NCBI GenBank assembly: GCA_035519475.1
Contig: DATIWI010000102.1
Span: forward strand, 1 to 36,968
Length of the DNA stretch: 36,968 bases
From: Fen-1467 sp035519475
GTDB lineage: Bacteria > Verrucomicrobiota > Verrucomicrobiia > Opitutales > Opitutaceae
Direction: 5' to 3'
Shown here: positions 1-8,334 of the stretch, piece by piece
Layout: each line of letters begins with the position of its first letter
How positions within the stretch are numbered: position 1 is the first letter of the stretch
Position numbers and translations under genes: made by a program
Notes under the pieces: model-generated
Told to the model about the DNA's origin: nothing
The model's input: the letters and a program-made list of their open reading frames with translations, nothing else
The model's database searches: none

Positions 1-1
1 A

Positions 2-121
2 AAGGAACGCTCGGCGCGTCTGGTCGACTGGTTGGAACTGCTCGAACTGGATCGTTGGCATTCGAATCCTGGATGGCGCGGCGAGATTGGAAGGGAGCCG
101 GTGCTGGCCGATCAGAAGTGA
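2..121 (+). CDS. C-terminal end of an unidentified protein (5' part outside window)
   Basis: The window opens inside a reading frame that runs 39 codons to a TGA at 119-121. The peptide (ending GREPVLADQK) is hydrophilic and reads like a normal protein end, with Leu/Glu/Trp-rich helical sequence (LVDWLELLELDRW) rather than the Arg/Pro-rich composition of shadow frames here. I do not recognise the family. It is on the same strand as the efflux genes but is separated from them by about 460 bases, so it is probably a separate transcription unit. Coding status is likely, function unknown. Confidence 0.45.
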   Translation, partial: KERSARLVDWLELLELDRWHSNPGWRGEIGREPVLADQK

Positions 122-579
122 AACTGGCATCGCGGCCGGCACCAGGGCACCGGGCACCATAGCGCCCGGGAGGACCACTGCGGGCAGTTTTGCGTAACGC
201 TCCTGTTACTGGTGCCCGGGAGGGACGTGGTGCGGGCCGGAGGCAGATCAACAGCGCCCGCGCAAGGGGACACACTGCCGGAAGGCGGCATCCTTCGAGA
301 GCGGAAGGATGGCGGCACAAGATAGACGTCTTCTTGATTTAGGGCAGGTGATGGGGATTCGCAGCCCGGAATGGATCGCCGTTAGCGCCCGGCAGGGCGG
401 AAAATGTATTATAGACATAATGGTTATTGTGCGTAAGCGAGCTGTGGCCGATTCGATTTCTCACCCGTGCGCGTTATCTTGTCCGGAAACGCCGCCGGCG
501 CCCCTGCCGTCATCAGCAGGGCCCGCCACTGCGCGCACAACCTTTCTCATCACACTCACGTCCCTTCGCCGTGACCATC
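122..579. other. Intergenic region upstream of the exporter genes
   Basis: About 460 bases with no convincing gene; reading frames here have the Arg/Pro/Ser-rich composition of non-coding GC-rich DNA. The GCCCGGGAGG decamer occurs twice (around 165 and 223). A short AT-rich patch at 401-424 stands out from its surroundings and is listed separately. Any promoter for the exporter genes should lie here, but no clear -35/-10 pair can be assigned. Confidence 0.5.
408..421. promoter_or_regulatory. AT-rich palindrome, candidate operator or promoter core
   Basis: ATTAT-AGAC-ATAAT is an inverted repeat with 5-base arms and a 4-base centre. It lies in the only AT-rich patch of the region before the exporter genes. 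TATTAT at 407-412 could serve as a -10 element, but the matching -35 (TTAGCG at 382-387) is weak and too far away at 19 bases. A metal-responsive regulator binding here would fit the efflux genes downstream; this is inference. Confidence 0.2.
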
Positions 580-1626
580 ATGAACAGACAACAGCAGCGC
601 TTCGTCTCTGCATTTGGCCTCATCCTCATGGGCGCCGCCCTCGCCGCCGTCGGCCGCGCCGAAGGTCCCTATCGCTTCCTCAAGGAAATTCCCATCGGCG
701 GTGACGGCGGCTGGGATTACCTCTCGGTGGACCCGGCCGCCCGGCGCTTGTATGTCAGCCATGCGACCAAGGTGGTCGTGATCGACATCGGCCAGGACGC
801 GGTCGTCGGCGAGATTCCCGACACGCCCGGCATCCACGGCGTGGCGGTCGCGCCGGAGTTGGAGCGCGGCTTCACCAGCAATGGTCGGGAGAACAAGGTG
901 GGCTTCGTGGACTTGGCCAGCCTCAAGACGCGGTCAAAGATGGACGCCGGCGAGAATCCCGACGCCATCATCTACCTGCCCGAGCGCATGGAGGTCTACG
1001 CCTTCAACGGGCGCGGGCGCTCGGCCACGGTGTTCGAGGCCGTGTCCGGGCGGACCATTGCCACCATCCCGTTGTCCGGAAAGCCGGAGTTCGCCGCCGC
1101 CGATCTGGGGGCCGGGCGCGTCTACAACAACCTGGAGGACAAGAGCACAGTCGCTGTCATCGACGTGAAGACGCATCAGGTGGTGGCCGAGTGGCCGATC
1201 GCTCCCGGCGAGGAGGCTTCCGGCATGGCGATCGACCCGGCGAACCATCGCCTTTTCCTCGGCTGCCACAACAAGCTCATGGTGATGATGGACAGCACGG
1301 CGGGTCGCGTGGTTGCCACGGTGCCGATCGGCCAGGGCGTCGACGCCAATGCGTTCGATCCGGACACCCGCCTCGCCTTCGCCTCGTGTGGCGACGGCAC
1401 GGTGACGGTGGCCAAGGAGGAGACACCGGACACGCTGACCGTCGTGCAAACGCTGGCGACCGAGCGCGGCGCGCGCACGATGGCGCTCGATCCCAAAACG
1501 CACCGCATCTACCTCGCGACGGCCAAATTCGAGGCTCAGGCCGAGCCGGCGGCCGGCGCGCCGCGCCAGCGCCCCCGCATGATCCCCGGCACGTTCAAAG
1601 TGCTGGTCTACGGCCTGCAGCCCTAG
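580..1626 (+). CDS. YncE-like secreted beta-propeller protein
   Basis: Predicted 348-residue periplasmic protein. The chosen ATG gives a standard Sec signal peptide (MNRQQQRF, then a hydrophobic stretch to about residue 24, AVGRA before the mature part); the longer upstream frame would add an Arg-rich non-signal tail and is rejected. The mature part has repeated blades of the YVTN/YncE seven-bladed propeller type: WDYLSVDPAARRLYVSH, then similar 40-45 residue units with GVAVAPELERGF, AIDPANHRLFLG and ALDPKTHRIYLAT. Length fits the family. YncE-type propellers are often found beside metal transport genes, but their biochemical role is not settled. The gene comes 72 bases before the outer-membrane channel gene on the same strand, so co-expression with the exporter is likely. 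No strong Shine-Dalgarno is visible. Confidence 0.82.
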   Translation: MNRQQQRFVSAFGLILMGAALAAVGRAEGPYRFLKEIPIGGDGGWDYLSVDPAARRLYVSHATKVVVIDIGQDAVVGEIPDTPGIHGVAVAPELERGFTSNGRENKVGFVDLASLKTRSKMDAGENPDAIIYLPERMEVYAFNGRGRSATVFEAVSGRTIATIPLSGKPEFAAADLGAGRVYNNLEDKSTVAVIDVKTHQVVAEWPIAPGEEASGMAIDPANHRLFLGCHNKLMVMMDSTAGRVVATVPIGQGVDANAFDPDTRLAFASCGDGTVTVAKEETPDTLTVVQTLATERGARTMALDPKTHRIYLATAKFEAQAEPAAGAPRQRPRMIPGTFKVLVYGLQP

Positions 1627-1698
1627 TACGTTGGCCCGCGTAGGTGAACGCGGCTCGACGGTCCGCCTTGGACGCCGCCGGGTTCGAGCGGCCATCTG

Positions 1699-3138
1699 AT
1701 GATTGCACGCCACTTTCCTCCATCCACCCATCGGGCGGCGCTTTTGGCGTTGGGTTTGTGCGGCTTGGCCGCGTGCGTTCGCTACCAGGTGCGGCCGATC
1801 TCACCCGAGAAGACGGCGGCGGCGTTTTCGGCGCGGTCGCTCAGCGATGAGGGCCTGCGCCGGTTCTTGACGGAGAATCTGCCGAATCCGCCGGCCACCT
1901 GGCCGCCGCCGGCGTGGAATTTCGAGATGCTTTCGTGGGTGGCATTCTATTTTCAGCCATCGCTGGAGGTCGCGCGGGCGCAGTGGAACGTCACCCGGAG
2001 CACCGTCAAGACGGCCGCCGCGCACCCCAACCCGACCCTGACGGCGATCCCCGGCTATGACACCAGCGTGTCCGGCGGCGTCTCGCCCTGGTTTCCGTCG
2101 ATTGGCCTCGATTTCCTGCTGGAGACGGCCGGCAAGCGTGATCACCGGGTGGCGATGGCAAACCTCGCGGCGGAAGCGGCGCGGCTGGACGTGCTGGCCT
2201 CCGCCTGGCAGGTGCGCAGCGAGCTGCGCCGGGCGCTTGTGGAGATGGCCACAGCGGAGCGCCGCCGGGGATTGCTCGGGGAGCAGGCTGAGCTGCAACG
2301 GCAGGTGGTCAGCCTGCTGGAGCGGCGGCGCGAAGCCGGGGCCGTCTCCGCCACCGACGTGGCGGCGGCCCAAGTGGCGCTGGTCAAAGCGGAGGCGGCC
2401 GCGGCCGACGCGGAGCGGCAGGCTCCCCTCGCCCGCCAGCGGGTGGCCCAAGCCTTGGGCATTCCCGCGGCTGCACTGGAGAATGCGCCGCTCGCCGACC
2501 TGTTGGCCGCCTCGCCGCCGCTGCTCCCGGCGGAGGAACTCGCTGCGGCCCGCCGTGCCGCCCTGCAGTCGCGCGCGGACATTCTCGGCGCCCTCGCCCG
2601 TTACGGCGCGGCCGAGGCCGCGCTCCAGCTCGAAGTCGCGCGGCAGTACCCCGATCTTCATTTCGGCCCCGGCTATCAATACGACCTCGGCGAGAACAAG
2701 TGGAGCTTGGCGCTGGGCCTGGAGCTGCCCATTTTCCACCAGAACCAGGGACTTTTGGCCGAAGCGGAGGCCGGCCGCCAGCAGGCGGCGGCGCAATTCA
2801 TCGCCACGCAGGCGCGCGCCATCGCCGAGATCGATGGCGCCATGGCGGCTCAAGCCGCCGCCGCCGATCAGCTCGACCGCCTGCGCCGCGTGGCCACGGC
2901 GCTGGAGCAGCAAACCGCGCGCGTGGAGGCCCGTCTCGCCGCAGGCGGAGCCGACCGACTCGACCGCCAGAATGCGCGCCTGGAGCTTGCCGTCGGGCGA
3001 CTGGCGCTCCTCGAGGCCGAAGCCGCCGCCGCCGCCGCCGCCGGCCAGCTGGAGGGCGCCCTGCAGGTGCCCTTTCATCATCTGCCCGCCGTTGTGACGG
3101 CGCCGGACAGCACCACCGCATCCTCTTCCTCGCCATGA
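1699..3138 (+). CDS. TolC/CusC-like outer-membrane efflux lipoprotein
   Basis: Predicted 479-residue outer-membrane channel of an RND tripartite pump. The N-terminus carries a lipobox (GLAAC, Cys26) after a short hydrophobic stretch, so the protein is expected to be lipid-anchored as in CusC/OprM. The body has the two similar outer-membrane-efflux repeats: long Ala/Glu/Arg-rich helices (residues about 90-230 and 285-465) separated by beta-barrel stretches such as PSIGLDFLLETAGKR and WSLALGLELPIFHQNQG, the latter being a typical second-repeat signature. The C-terminus is a Ser/Thr tail. Its stop overlaps the start of the adaptor gene (ATGA), so translation is probably coupled. Family assignment is firm; the substrate is inferred from the pump gene downstream. 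Confidence 0.9.
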   Translation: MIARHFPPSTHRAALLALGLCGLAACVRYQVRPISPEKTAAAFSARSLSDEGLRRFLTENLPNPPATWPPPAWNFEMLSWVAFYFQPSLEVARAQWNVTRSTVKTAAAHPNPTLTAIPGYDTSVSGGVSPWFPSIGLDFLLETAGKRDHRVAMANLAAEAARLDVLASAWQVRSELRRALVEMATAERRRGLLGEQAELQRQVVSLLERRREAGAVSATDVAAAQVALVKAEAAAADAERQAPLARQRVAQALGIPAAALENAPLADLLAASPPLLPAEELAAARRAALQSRADILGALARYGAAEAALQLEVARQYPDLHFGPGYQYDLGENKWSLALGLELPIFHQNQGLLAEAEAGRQQAAAQFIATQARAIAEIDGAMAAQAAAADQLDRLRRVATALEQQTARVEARLAAGGADRLDRQNARLELAVGRLALLEAEAAAAAAAGQLEGALQVPFHHLPAVVTAPDSTTASSSSP

Positions 3139-4109
3139 AAAGAACCTTCCTCGGCCTCGTCGCCGGTCTCGCCCTTGGCGCGGTTCTCACCGTATGGCTG
3201 ACGCGCCGCGCCCCGGGAACCGGATCCGCCGCCGCCCAACCGGAGCCGTCCGCCAGCGCGGCCGCGGTGAACGCCCTGCACCTCACGCCGGACGACCGGA
3301 CCAGGGCCGGATTCATCGTCGCCACTCCCGTCGCCCTGGATCTCCAGCCGGAAATCAAGGCCTTCGGCCGGGTCCTGGATCCGACGCCGCTGGTGACCCT
3401 GCTCGCCGAGGTCGAAACCGCGCACGCTGCGCTGACCGCGTCGCAAAAGGAATTCGATCGCCTGCGGAAACTGCATTCCGAGGACGAGAATGTTTCGGCG
3501 CAGGCCGTGGAGGCGGCCGAGGCGGCGTTGGCACGGGATCGGGCGCAGGCGGCGTCGGCGCGGGCCCGCCTGGTCGCGGCGTGGGGCCCGGCGCTTGCCG
3601 GCCGCGCGGATCTGCCGGCCCTGGTGCGGAGTCTGGTCGAGCAGAAGGCGGCGCTGGCGCGGCTCGATGTGCCGCCCGGGGAAACGTCGCCGCCGGCGGT
3701 AGTGGTGCGCTGTGCGCCGCTTGCGGGCGAGACGCCGGCGCGGCCCGCGGAACTGCTCGGGCCTGCGCCCACCGCCGATCTGCAAATGCAGGGCGCCGCC
3801 TACCTGGTGCTCCTGCGGGAAGAGCCGCCCGCTCCCGGCACCGCGCTGGTCGCCTACCTCGGCCGCGAGGGTCCGCCGCAGAAGACGCTGACCGTGCCGC
3901 GCAGCGCCATCGTCTACCACGAGGGCAGCGCCTGGCTCTACGTGCTGGGCGCCGGGGACACCTTTGAACGCCGCCGGGTCGAGCTCGGCCGGGCCCTGCC
4001 CGATTCCTTCGCCATCGGCGCGGGCGTGGCCGAGACCGACCGCGTCCTGACTGCCGGGGCGCAGCAATTGCTCTCCCACGAGCTCCAGGCGGCGGGCGAC
4101 GGCGAATAA
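3135..4109 (+). CDS. Short efflux RND periplasmic adaptor (membrane fusion protein)
   Basis: Predicted 324-residue adaptor linking the inner-membrane pump to the outer-membrane channel. The start overlaps the preceding stop as ATGA and gives an N-terminal membrane anchor (TFLGLVAGLALGAVLTVWL). A coiled-coil hairpin follows at about 95-155 (AEVETAHAALTASQKEFDRL onward), and the C-terminal half resembles the beta-barrel and membrane-proximal domains, with VPRSAIVYHEGSAWLYVL and a final VLTAGAQQLLSHEL. No clear biotinyl/lipoyl half-motif of the usual adaptor kind is seen on either side of the coil, and the protein is shorter than CusB/CzcB. Placement between channel and pump genes supports the role; the missing lipoyl core makes it an atypical member. 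Confidence 0.78.
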   Translation: MKRTFLGLVAGLALGAVLTVWLTRRAPGTGSAAAQPEPSASAAAVNALHLTPDDRTRAGFIVATPVALDLQPEIKAFGRVLDPTPLVTLLAEVETAHAALTASQKEFDRLRKLHSEDENVSAQAVEAAEAALARDRAQAASARARLVAAWGPALAGRADLPALVRSLVEQKAALARLDVPPGETSPPAVVVRCAPLAGETPARPAELLGPAPTADLQMQGAAYLVLLREEPPAPGTALVAYLGREGPPQKTLTVPRSAIVYHEGSAWLYVLGAGDTFERRRVELGRALPDSFAIGAGVAETDRVLTAGAQQLLSHELQAAGDGE

Positions 4110-4164
4110 CGCGCCGGCCGCGAGTTGTATCCGAACGGCGTCGACCTCCGAATCCCCCTCTGCG

Positions 4165-7100
4165 ATGCTGCAATCGATCGTCCAGTTCGCGCTGCGCTTC
4201 CGCGGGATCGTCGTCGCGCTCGCGTGCCTCGTGCTGCTCTACGGCTTCTACGTGGCCGGTCGGTCGAAGATCGATGTGTTCCCCGACTTCGTGCCACCGC
4301 AGGCGACCATCCAGACGGAGGCGCCCGGCCTGGCTCCCGAGCAGGTTGAGGAGCTCGTGACGCGCCCGCTCGAGGCCTCGGTCAATGGCCTCGGCAACCA
4401 GGAGTCGCTCCGGTCGGAGTCGGCCCAGGGGCTCTCGATCATCACGATCATGTTCAAGGAGGGCACCGACCTGCTCGCGGCGCGGCAGTTGCTGGCCGAG
4501 AAGCTGGCGGAGGCGGCGGGCGGGCTGCCCGCCGGCGTGAAGACGCCCAAGATCTCGCCGCTCACCTCGGCCACGATGGACCTGCTCAAGATCGGCCTGC
4601 TGAGCGACCGGCTTTCGCCGATGGCGCTGCGCACGTTCGCCGATTGGACCCTCAAGCCGCGCCTGCTCGCCGTGCCCGGCATTGCGAAATGCAGCGTTTT
4701 CGGCGGCGAAGTGCGTCAGCTGCAGATCCAGGTGCACCCCGATCTGCTGGTGGCGCACAACCTCACGCTGTCCGAGGTGCTCGCGGCCGCGCAACTGGCG
4801 AGCGGCGTGCGCGGGGCGGGCTTCATCGAGACCGCCAACCAGCGCGTCGTGCTGCAGACCGAGGGACAGGCGCTCTCGCCGGCGGCCCTGGGCGGCATCG
4901 TCGTCGCTACGAGCGCGGCCGGCGCGCCGGTGCGCCTGCGCGACGTCGCCACCGTCGTCGAGGGCCCCGAGCCGAAATTCGGCGACGCGCTGATCATGGG
5001 CCGGCCCGGCGTCCTGCTGACGATGGGCAACCAGTACAGGACCAACACCAAGGAGGTCACGACCGCCCTCGAGGCGGCGCTGGCAGACCTGCAGCCGGTG
5101 CTGGATCGCGCGGGCATAACGCTTTATCCGCGGCTCCACCGGCCCGCGACGTTCATCGAGAACGCGCTGGCGAACATCCGGCATTCCCTGCTGCTCGGCG
5201 CGGCGCTGGTGACCATCGTGCTGTTCATCTTTCTGGGGCACCTCCGCTCGGCGCTCATCTCGCTCGCGGCGATTCCGTTGTCGCTCCTGACCGCCGTCAT
5301 CGTGCTCGACCGCCTGGGGGTGACCCTCAACACCATCACCCTCGGCGGGCTGGCCATCGCGATCGGCTCGGTCGTCGACGATGCCATCATCGACGTGGAG
5401 AACATCATCCGCCGCCTGCGGCTGAACCGCGCCCTGCCCCGGCCCCGGCCGGCCGCCAGCGTGATCCTGGATGCCTCGCTGGAGGTGCGGAAGGCGATCG
5501 TCTACGCGACCTTCATCGTGGCGCTCGTCTTTCTGCCGGTGCTGACGCTCACCGGCCTGCAGGGCAGCTTCTTTGCGCCGCTCGCGAAGAGCTACATCCT
5601 CGCCATCCTCGCGTCGCTGGTGGTGGCGCTCACGGTGACGCCGGCGCTGACGCTGCTCTTGTTCGGCCGGCACGAAGGCGAAACCACACCGCCCCGCCTG
5701 CAGTGGTGGCTGCGGGCGGGATACGAGCGCCTGCTCCGCGGGGTGGCGCACCGGCCGGGAGTGGTGATCGGCGCCGTCGCGCTGGTCTGCGCGCTGGCGC
5801 TCGCGCGGCTGCCTTTTCTGGGCGGGACGTTCCTGCCCGACTTCCGCGAAGGCCATTTCGTACTGGCGGTCTCGACCGCGCCCGGCACCTCGCTGCCCGA
5901 GATGGTGCGCATCGGCCGGCAGATCTCGACGGAGCTGCTCAAGAATCCGCACATCGCCACCGTGGAGCAGCAGATCGGCCGGGCCGAGCAAGGCGAGGAC
6001 CCCTGGGGGCCGCACCGCAGCGAGTTTCATGTGGAGCTCAAACCCCTGCGCGGCGCCGAGGAGGCAGGCGTGGCCGGCGAAATCCGCCGCGTGCTCGCGC
6101 GCGTGCCGGGCATCCAGTTCGAGGTGATGACGTTTCTCGGCGACCGCATCGGCGAAAGCATCAGTGGCGAGACCGCCGCCGTGGTCGTCAACCTTTATGG
6201 CGATGATCTCGACGTCCTGGACGCCAAGGCGCGGGAGGCCGCCCGCGTGCTGGCGGGCGTGCCCGGAGCGGCGGATGTGCAGGTGAAATCCCCGCCGGGT
6301 GCGCCGCGCGTCGCCGTGCGGCTCCGGCCGGACCGGCTGACGGAGCTGGGCTTCCGCCCCGTCGAGGTGTTGGACGCCGTGCAGGCGGCCTATCAGGGCG
6401 CCGTGGCTGCCCAGGTGTTTCGCGAGAACCAGGTGACCGACATCGCGGTCATCCTCGACCCCGCGAACCGGCGCGATCCCCAGAATGTCGGCGCGTTGCT
6501 GCTCAGCAACGCGGCCGGGTTGCGCGTGCCGCTGCGCGCGCTGGCGGACGTCTACCTCACGAGCGGCCGGTTCTCGATCCTGCACGACGGGGCGCGGCGC
6601 CGGCAGACGGTCACCTGCAACACGTCCGGCCGCGATGTCCGCTCGTTTGTGGCCGAGGCCCGCCGCGTCCTGGGCGACCGGGTGGCGCTTCCCCCCGGCG
6701 TTTATTTCGAGTTTGCCGGCACGGCCGAGGCGCAGCGTGCGGCCACCCGGGAATTGCTGCTGCATGCCGCCATCGCCGGCGCGGGCATCCTCATGCTCCT
6801 GTCGGTGGTCCTCGGGCACTGGCGAAACCTGCTGGTCATCCTGGTCAACCTGCCGTTCGCGCTGGTGGGAGGCGTGCTGGCCGTTTACCTCGCGATGCTG
6901 CTCGGCGATTCGGACGAAGGCGCGCTGACCATGGGATCGCTCGTGGGATTTGTGACACTGTTTGGGATCACGACCCGCAACGCCATCATGATGCTTTCGC
7001 ATTTCGATCACCTCGTGTGGCGCGAAGAGTTGCCTTGGAACCTCGAAACCGCCATCCGCGGGGCGTCGGAGCGGCTTGTGCCCATCCTGATGACGGCCCT

Positions 7101-7320
7101 GGTCACGTCGCTCGGCCTGCTGCCGCTCGCGCTGGGCAGCGGCGAGGCGGGCCGGGAGATCGAGGGACCGATGGCGCAGGTGATCCTGGGCGGCTTGGTC
7201 ACCTCGGTCGCCCTGAACCTCCTCGTGTTGCCCACGCTGGCCCTGCGCTTCGGCCGATTCGGGCCGGCGGCGGCGCCTCCGGCGCAGGCAACGCCGCGCA
7301 ACCTGTCAACCAAGAGTTGA
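4165..7320 (+). CDS. CusA/CzcA-family heavy-metal RND efflux pump
   Basis: Predicted 1051-residue proton-driven inner-membrane exporter. It shows the full RND plan: TM1 (GIVVALACLVLLYGFYVAG), a first periplasmic loop beginning KIDVFPDFVPPQ, a TM2-TM6 block, a second loop, and a C-terminal TM block (VGFVTLFGITTRNAIMM). The TM4 proton-relay segment reads LAIAIGSVVDDAIIDVENI with Asp405/Asp406, the layout of heavy-metal (HME) rather than drug (HAE) pumps. KIDVFPDF is the usual CusA/CzcA N-terminal signature. Length is normal. The metal cannot be read from the sequence. The last codons (encoding STKS and the stop) lie inside the first palindrome of the downstream repeat array, so the C-terminus may have been remodelled by repeat spread. 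No strong Shine-Dalgarno is seen in the 55-base gap upstream. Confidence 0.93.
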   Translation: MLQSIVQFALRFRGIVVALACLVLLYGFYVAGRSKIDVFPDFVPPQATIQTEAPGLAPEQVEELVTRPLEASVNGLGNQESLRSESAQGLSIITIMFKEGTDLLAARQLLAEKLAEAAGGLPAGVKTPKISPLTSATMDLLKIGLLSDRLSPMALRTFADWTLKPRLLAVPGIAKCSVFGGEVRQLQIQVHPDLLVAHNLTLSEVLAAAQLASGVRGAGFIETANQRVVLQTEGQALSPAALGGIVVATSAAGAPVRLRDVATVVEGPEPKFGDALIMGRPGVLLTMGNQYRTNTKEVTTALEAALADLQPVLDRAGITLYPRLHRPATFIENALANIRHSLLLGAALVTIVLFIFLGHLRSALISLAAIPLSLLTAVIVLDRLGVTLNTITLGGLAIAIGSVVDDAIIDVENIIRRLRLNRALPRPRPAASVILDASLEVRKAIVYATFIVALVFLPVLTLTGLQGSFFAPLAKSYILAILASLVVALTVTPALTLLLFGRHEGETTPPRLQWWLRAGYERLLRGVAHRPGVVIGAVALVCALALARLPFLGGTFLPDFREGHFVLAVSTAPGTSLPEMVRIGRQISTELLKNPHIATVEQQIGRAEQGEDPWGPHRSEFHVELKPLRGAEEAGVAGEIRRVLARVPGIQFEVMTFLGDRIGESISGETAAVVVNLYGDDLDVLDAKAREAARVLAGVPGAADVQVKSPPGAPRVAVRLRPDRLTELGFRPVEVLDAVQAAYQGAVAAQVFRENQVTDIAVILDPANRRDPQNVGALLLSNAAGLRVPLRALADVYLTSGRFSILHDGARRRQTVTCNTSGRDVRSFVAEARRVLGDRVALPPGVYFEFAGTAEAQRAATRELLLHAAIAGAGILMLLSVVLGHWRNLLVILVNLPFALVGGVLAVYLAMLLGDSDEGALTMGSLVGFVTLFGITTRNAIMMLSHFDHLVWREELPWNLETAIRGASERLVPILMTALVTSLGLLPLALGSGEAGREIEGPMAQVILGGLVTSVALNLLVLPTLALRFGRFGPAAAPPAQATPRNLSTKS

Positions 7321-7746
7321 CAGCGGAAATCCGCATCGAGGCGCCCTCGGCTGGACTTCGCAGCGAAGAACCTGAGAGAACATGTCAACCAATAGTTGAC
7401 ACCGGAATCCCCCGTCGGGATGGTTTCGACCGGTATTCGCGTAGGAGGGCTCGTCGGGAAGTTGTCAACCAATGGTTGACGCCGGATGTCCCCGCCGGGG
7501 CGATTTCGACCGGACCTCCGAGCGGAAAGCCCTGGGAGTACATGTCAACCAATAGTTGACATCGGTAATTTCCGGCCAGGCGATTTTGGTCGGGATTGCC
7601 AGAGGAAGGCCATGAGACGACATGTCAACTATATTGGTTGACATAGTGCCAGCAGCGGCGCCCGACCGGGGCGGACCCTCGGTTGGCTCACTGCGATTGG
7701 CCCGCCCGGGGCGGGCACACGGATAACATGTCAACTATTGGTTGAC
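7305..7746. repeat. Array of six palindromes in degenerate 80-bp tandem units
   Basis: Palindromes of the form GTCAAC-N5(7)-GTTGAC lie at 7305-7321, 7384-7400, 7464-7480, 7544-7560, 7624-7642 and 7730-7746. Start-to-start distances are 79, 80, 80, 80 and 106. Copies 1-4 read GTCAACCAATAGTTGAC with one or two changes in the centre. Copies 5 and 6 read the reverse complement (GTCAACTATTGGTTGAC, copy 5 with two extra bases), so their orientation is flipped. Several are flanked by AT on both sides, extending the dyad to ATGTCAAC/GTTGACAT. The DNA between copies is also related: a CCGG just after the palindrome, a small GC hairpin, then GATTTCGACCGG in units 2-3 and a similar GATTTTGGTCGG in unit 4. 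It is therefore a decayed tandem repeat and not a CRISPR. A role as operator array, transcription stop or REP-like element is open. Confidence 0.85.
7700..7716. other. Perfect GC hairpin between repeat copies 5 and 6
   Basis: GCCCGCC-CGG-GGCGGGC forms a perfect 7-bp stem with a 3-base loop. It is not followed by a T-run, so it is not a standard intrinsic terminator. It sits in the longer 87-base stretch between the last two palindromes and may be what makes that unit longer than 80 bp. Confidence 0.5.
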
Positions 7747-8320
7747 ATGGCGGACACAGCACCTGGCAGCGGCTGTGGAGGGCGGGCCTTCGACCCGCGC
7801 ATGAGGCAACGCACGCATGGGTCGCGCCCGCCAGTCGCCGGAGCGGGGACCGCACCGTGGAGCGGCTCCAACGCGACGCGCCGCTCGTTGCAGCGGCAGC
7901 ATCCGGCGGACGATCCTTTTCGATTTCCGATCGTCCCGGATCGCGGCGCGGCCTCGCGCCTCCGCAGCGTCGTCGTCACGCGGTCCTTTGGAGGGGGTTC
8001 ATCGTCAGCACGAATTCCCCGGTCAGCACCGATCGGCACCCCGGTGTGCCTCCACTCCGGCGGCGTCGCACGGATTGAGGTTTGCGGCATCGCGCTGCTG
8101 CTAGCCTCTGAGGAAACGGGTGCGGCGGTTCGCGGCGCCCGCTGCCCCAGCCGCATTCCCGCCAATGGTTTGTATCAAAGAAATTCCCGGTGAAATTACC
8201 GCCCCGCCTTTGACTTTGGTTTCTTTCCGCGAACGGTAATCGCTCTCTGCAACCGCAGTCCTTCGGCGCACTTCCGGAGGATTGGCGCGAGGCAGAGGAT
8301 CTCTCCCACCCCTCAATCAC
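7747..8320. other. Long non-coding gap before the injection-system operon
   Basis: About 570 bases without a convincing gene on either strand. The open frames that cross it are Arg/Pro/Ser/Gly-rich and resemble no family, as expected of chance frames in GC-rich DNA. There is a GAGGGCGGGCCTTCGACCCGC imperfect dyad near 7780. The segment around 8165-8240 is AT-richer (TTGTATCAAAGAAATTCC, then CTTTGACTTTGGTTTC) and is the best place to look for the promoter of the downstream operon, but no -35/-10 pair with correct spacing can be assigned. Confidence 0.5.
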
Positions 8321-8326
8321 AGGAGG
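8321..8326 (+). promoter_or_regulatory. Perfect Shine-Dalgarno before a doubtful small ORF
   Basis: AGGAGG ends 8 bases before the ATG at 8335. Strong ribosome-binding sites are rare in this window, so its presence here is notable and is the main argument that the following ORF, or an ancestor of it, was translated. Confidence 0.4.
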
Positions 8327-8334
8327 CCGTAGCC

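Noticed and set aside
427..579. Longer start for the propeller gene
   Set aside because: The added 51 residues are Arg-rich and would hide a good signal peptide that begins at ATG 580.
3355..7011. 1218-codon open frame on the minus strand
   Set aside because: It lies opposite the adaptor and RND pump genes, whose proteins match known families; the minus-strand product is Arg/His/Gly-rich and matches nothing.
7305..7746. CRISPR array
   Set aside because: The repeat is only 17-19 bases, is a palindrome present in both orientations, and the intervening 63-base stretches are related to each other rather than unique spacers; no cas genes are present.
7738..8193. 151-codon ORF starting inside the last palindrome
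   Set aside because: Pro/Arg/Gly-rich product without family likeness, no ribosome-binding site, and it crosses repeat sequence.
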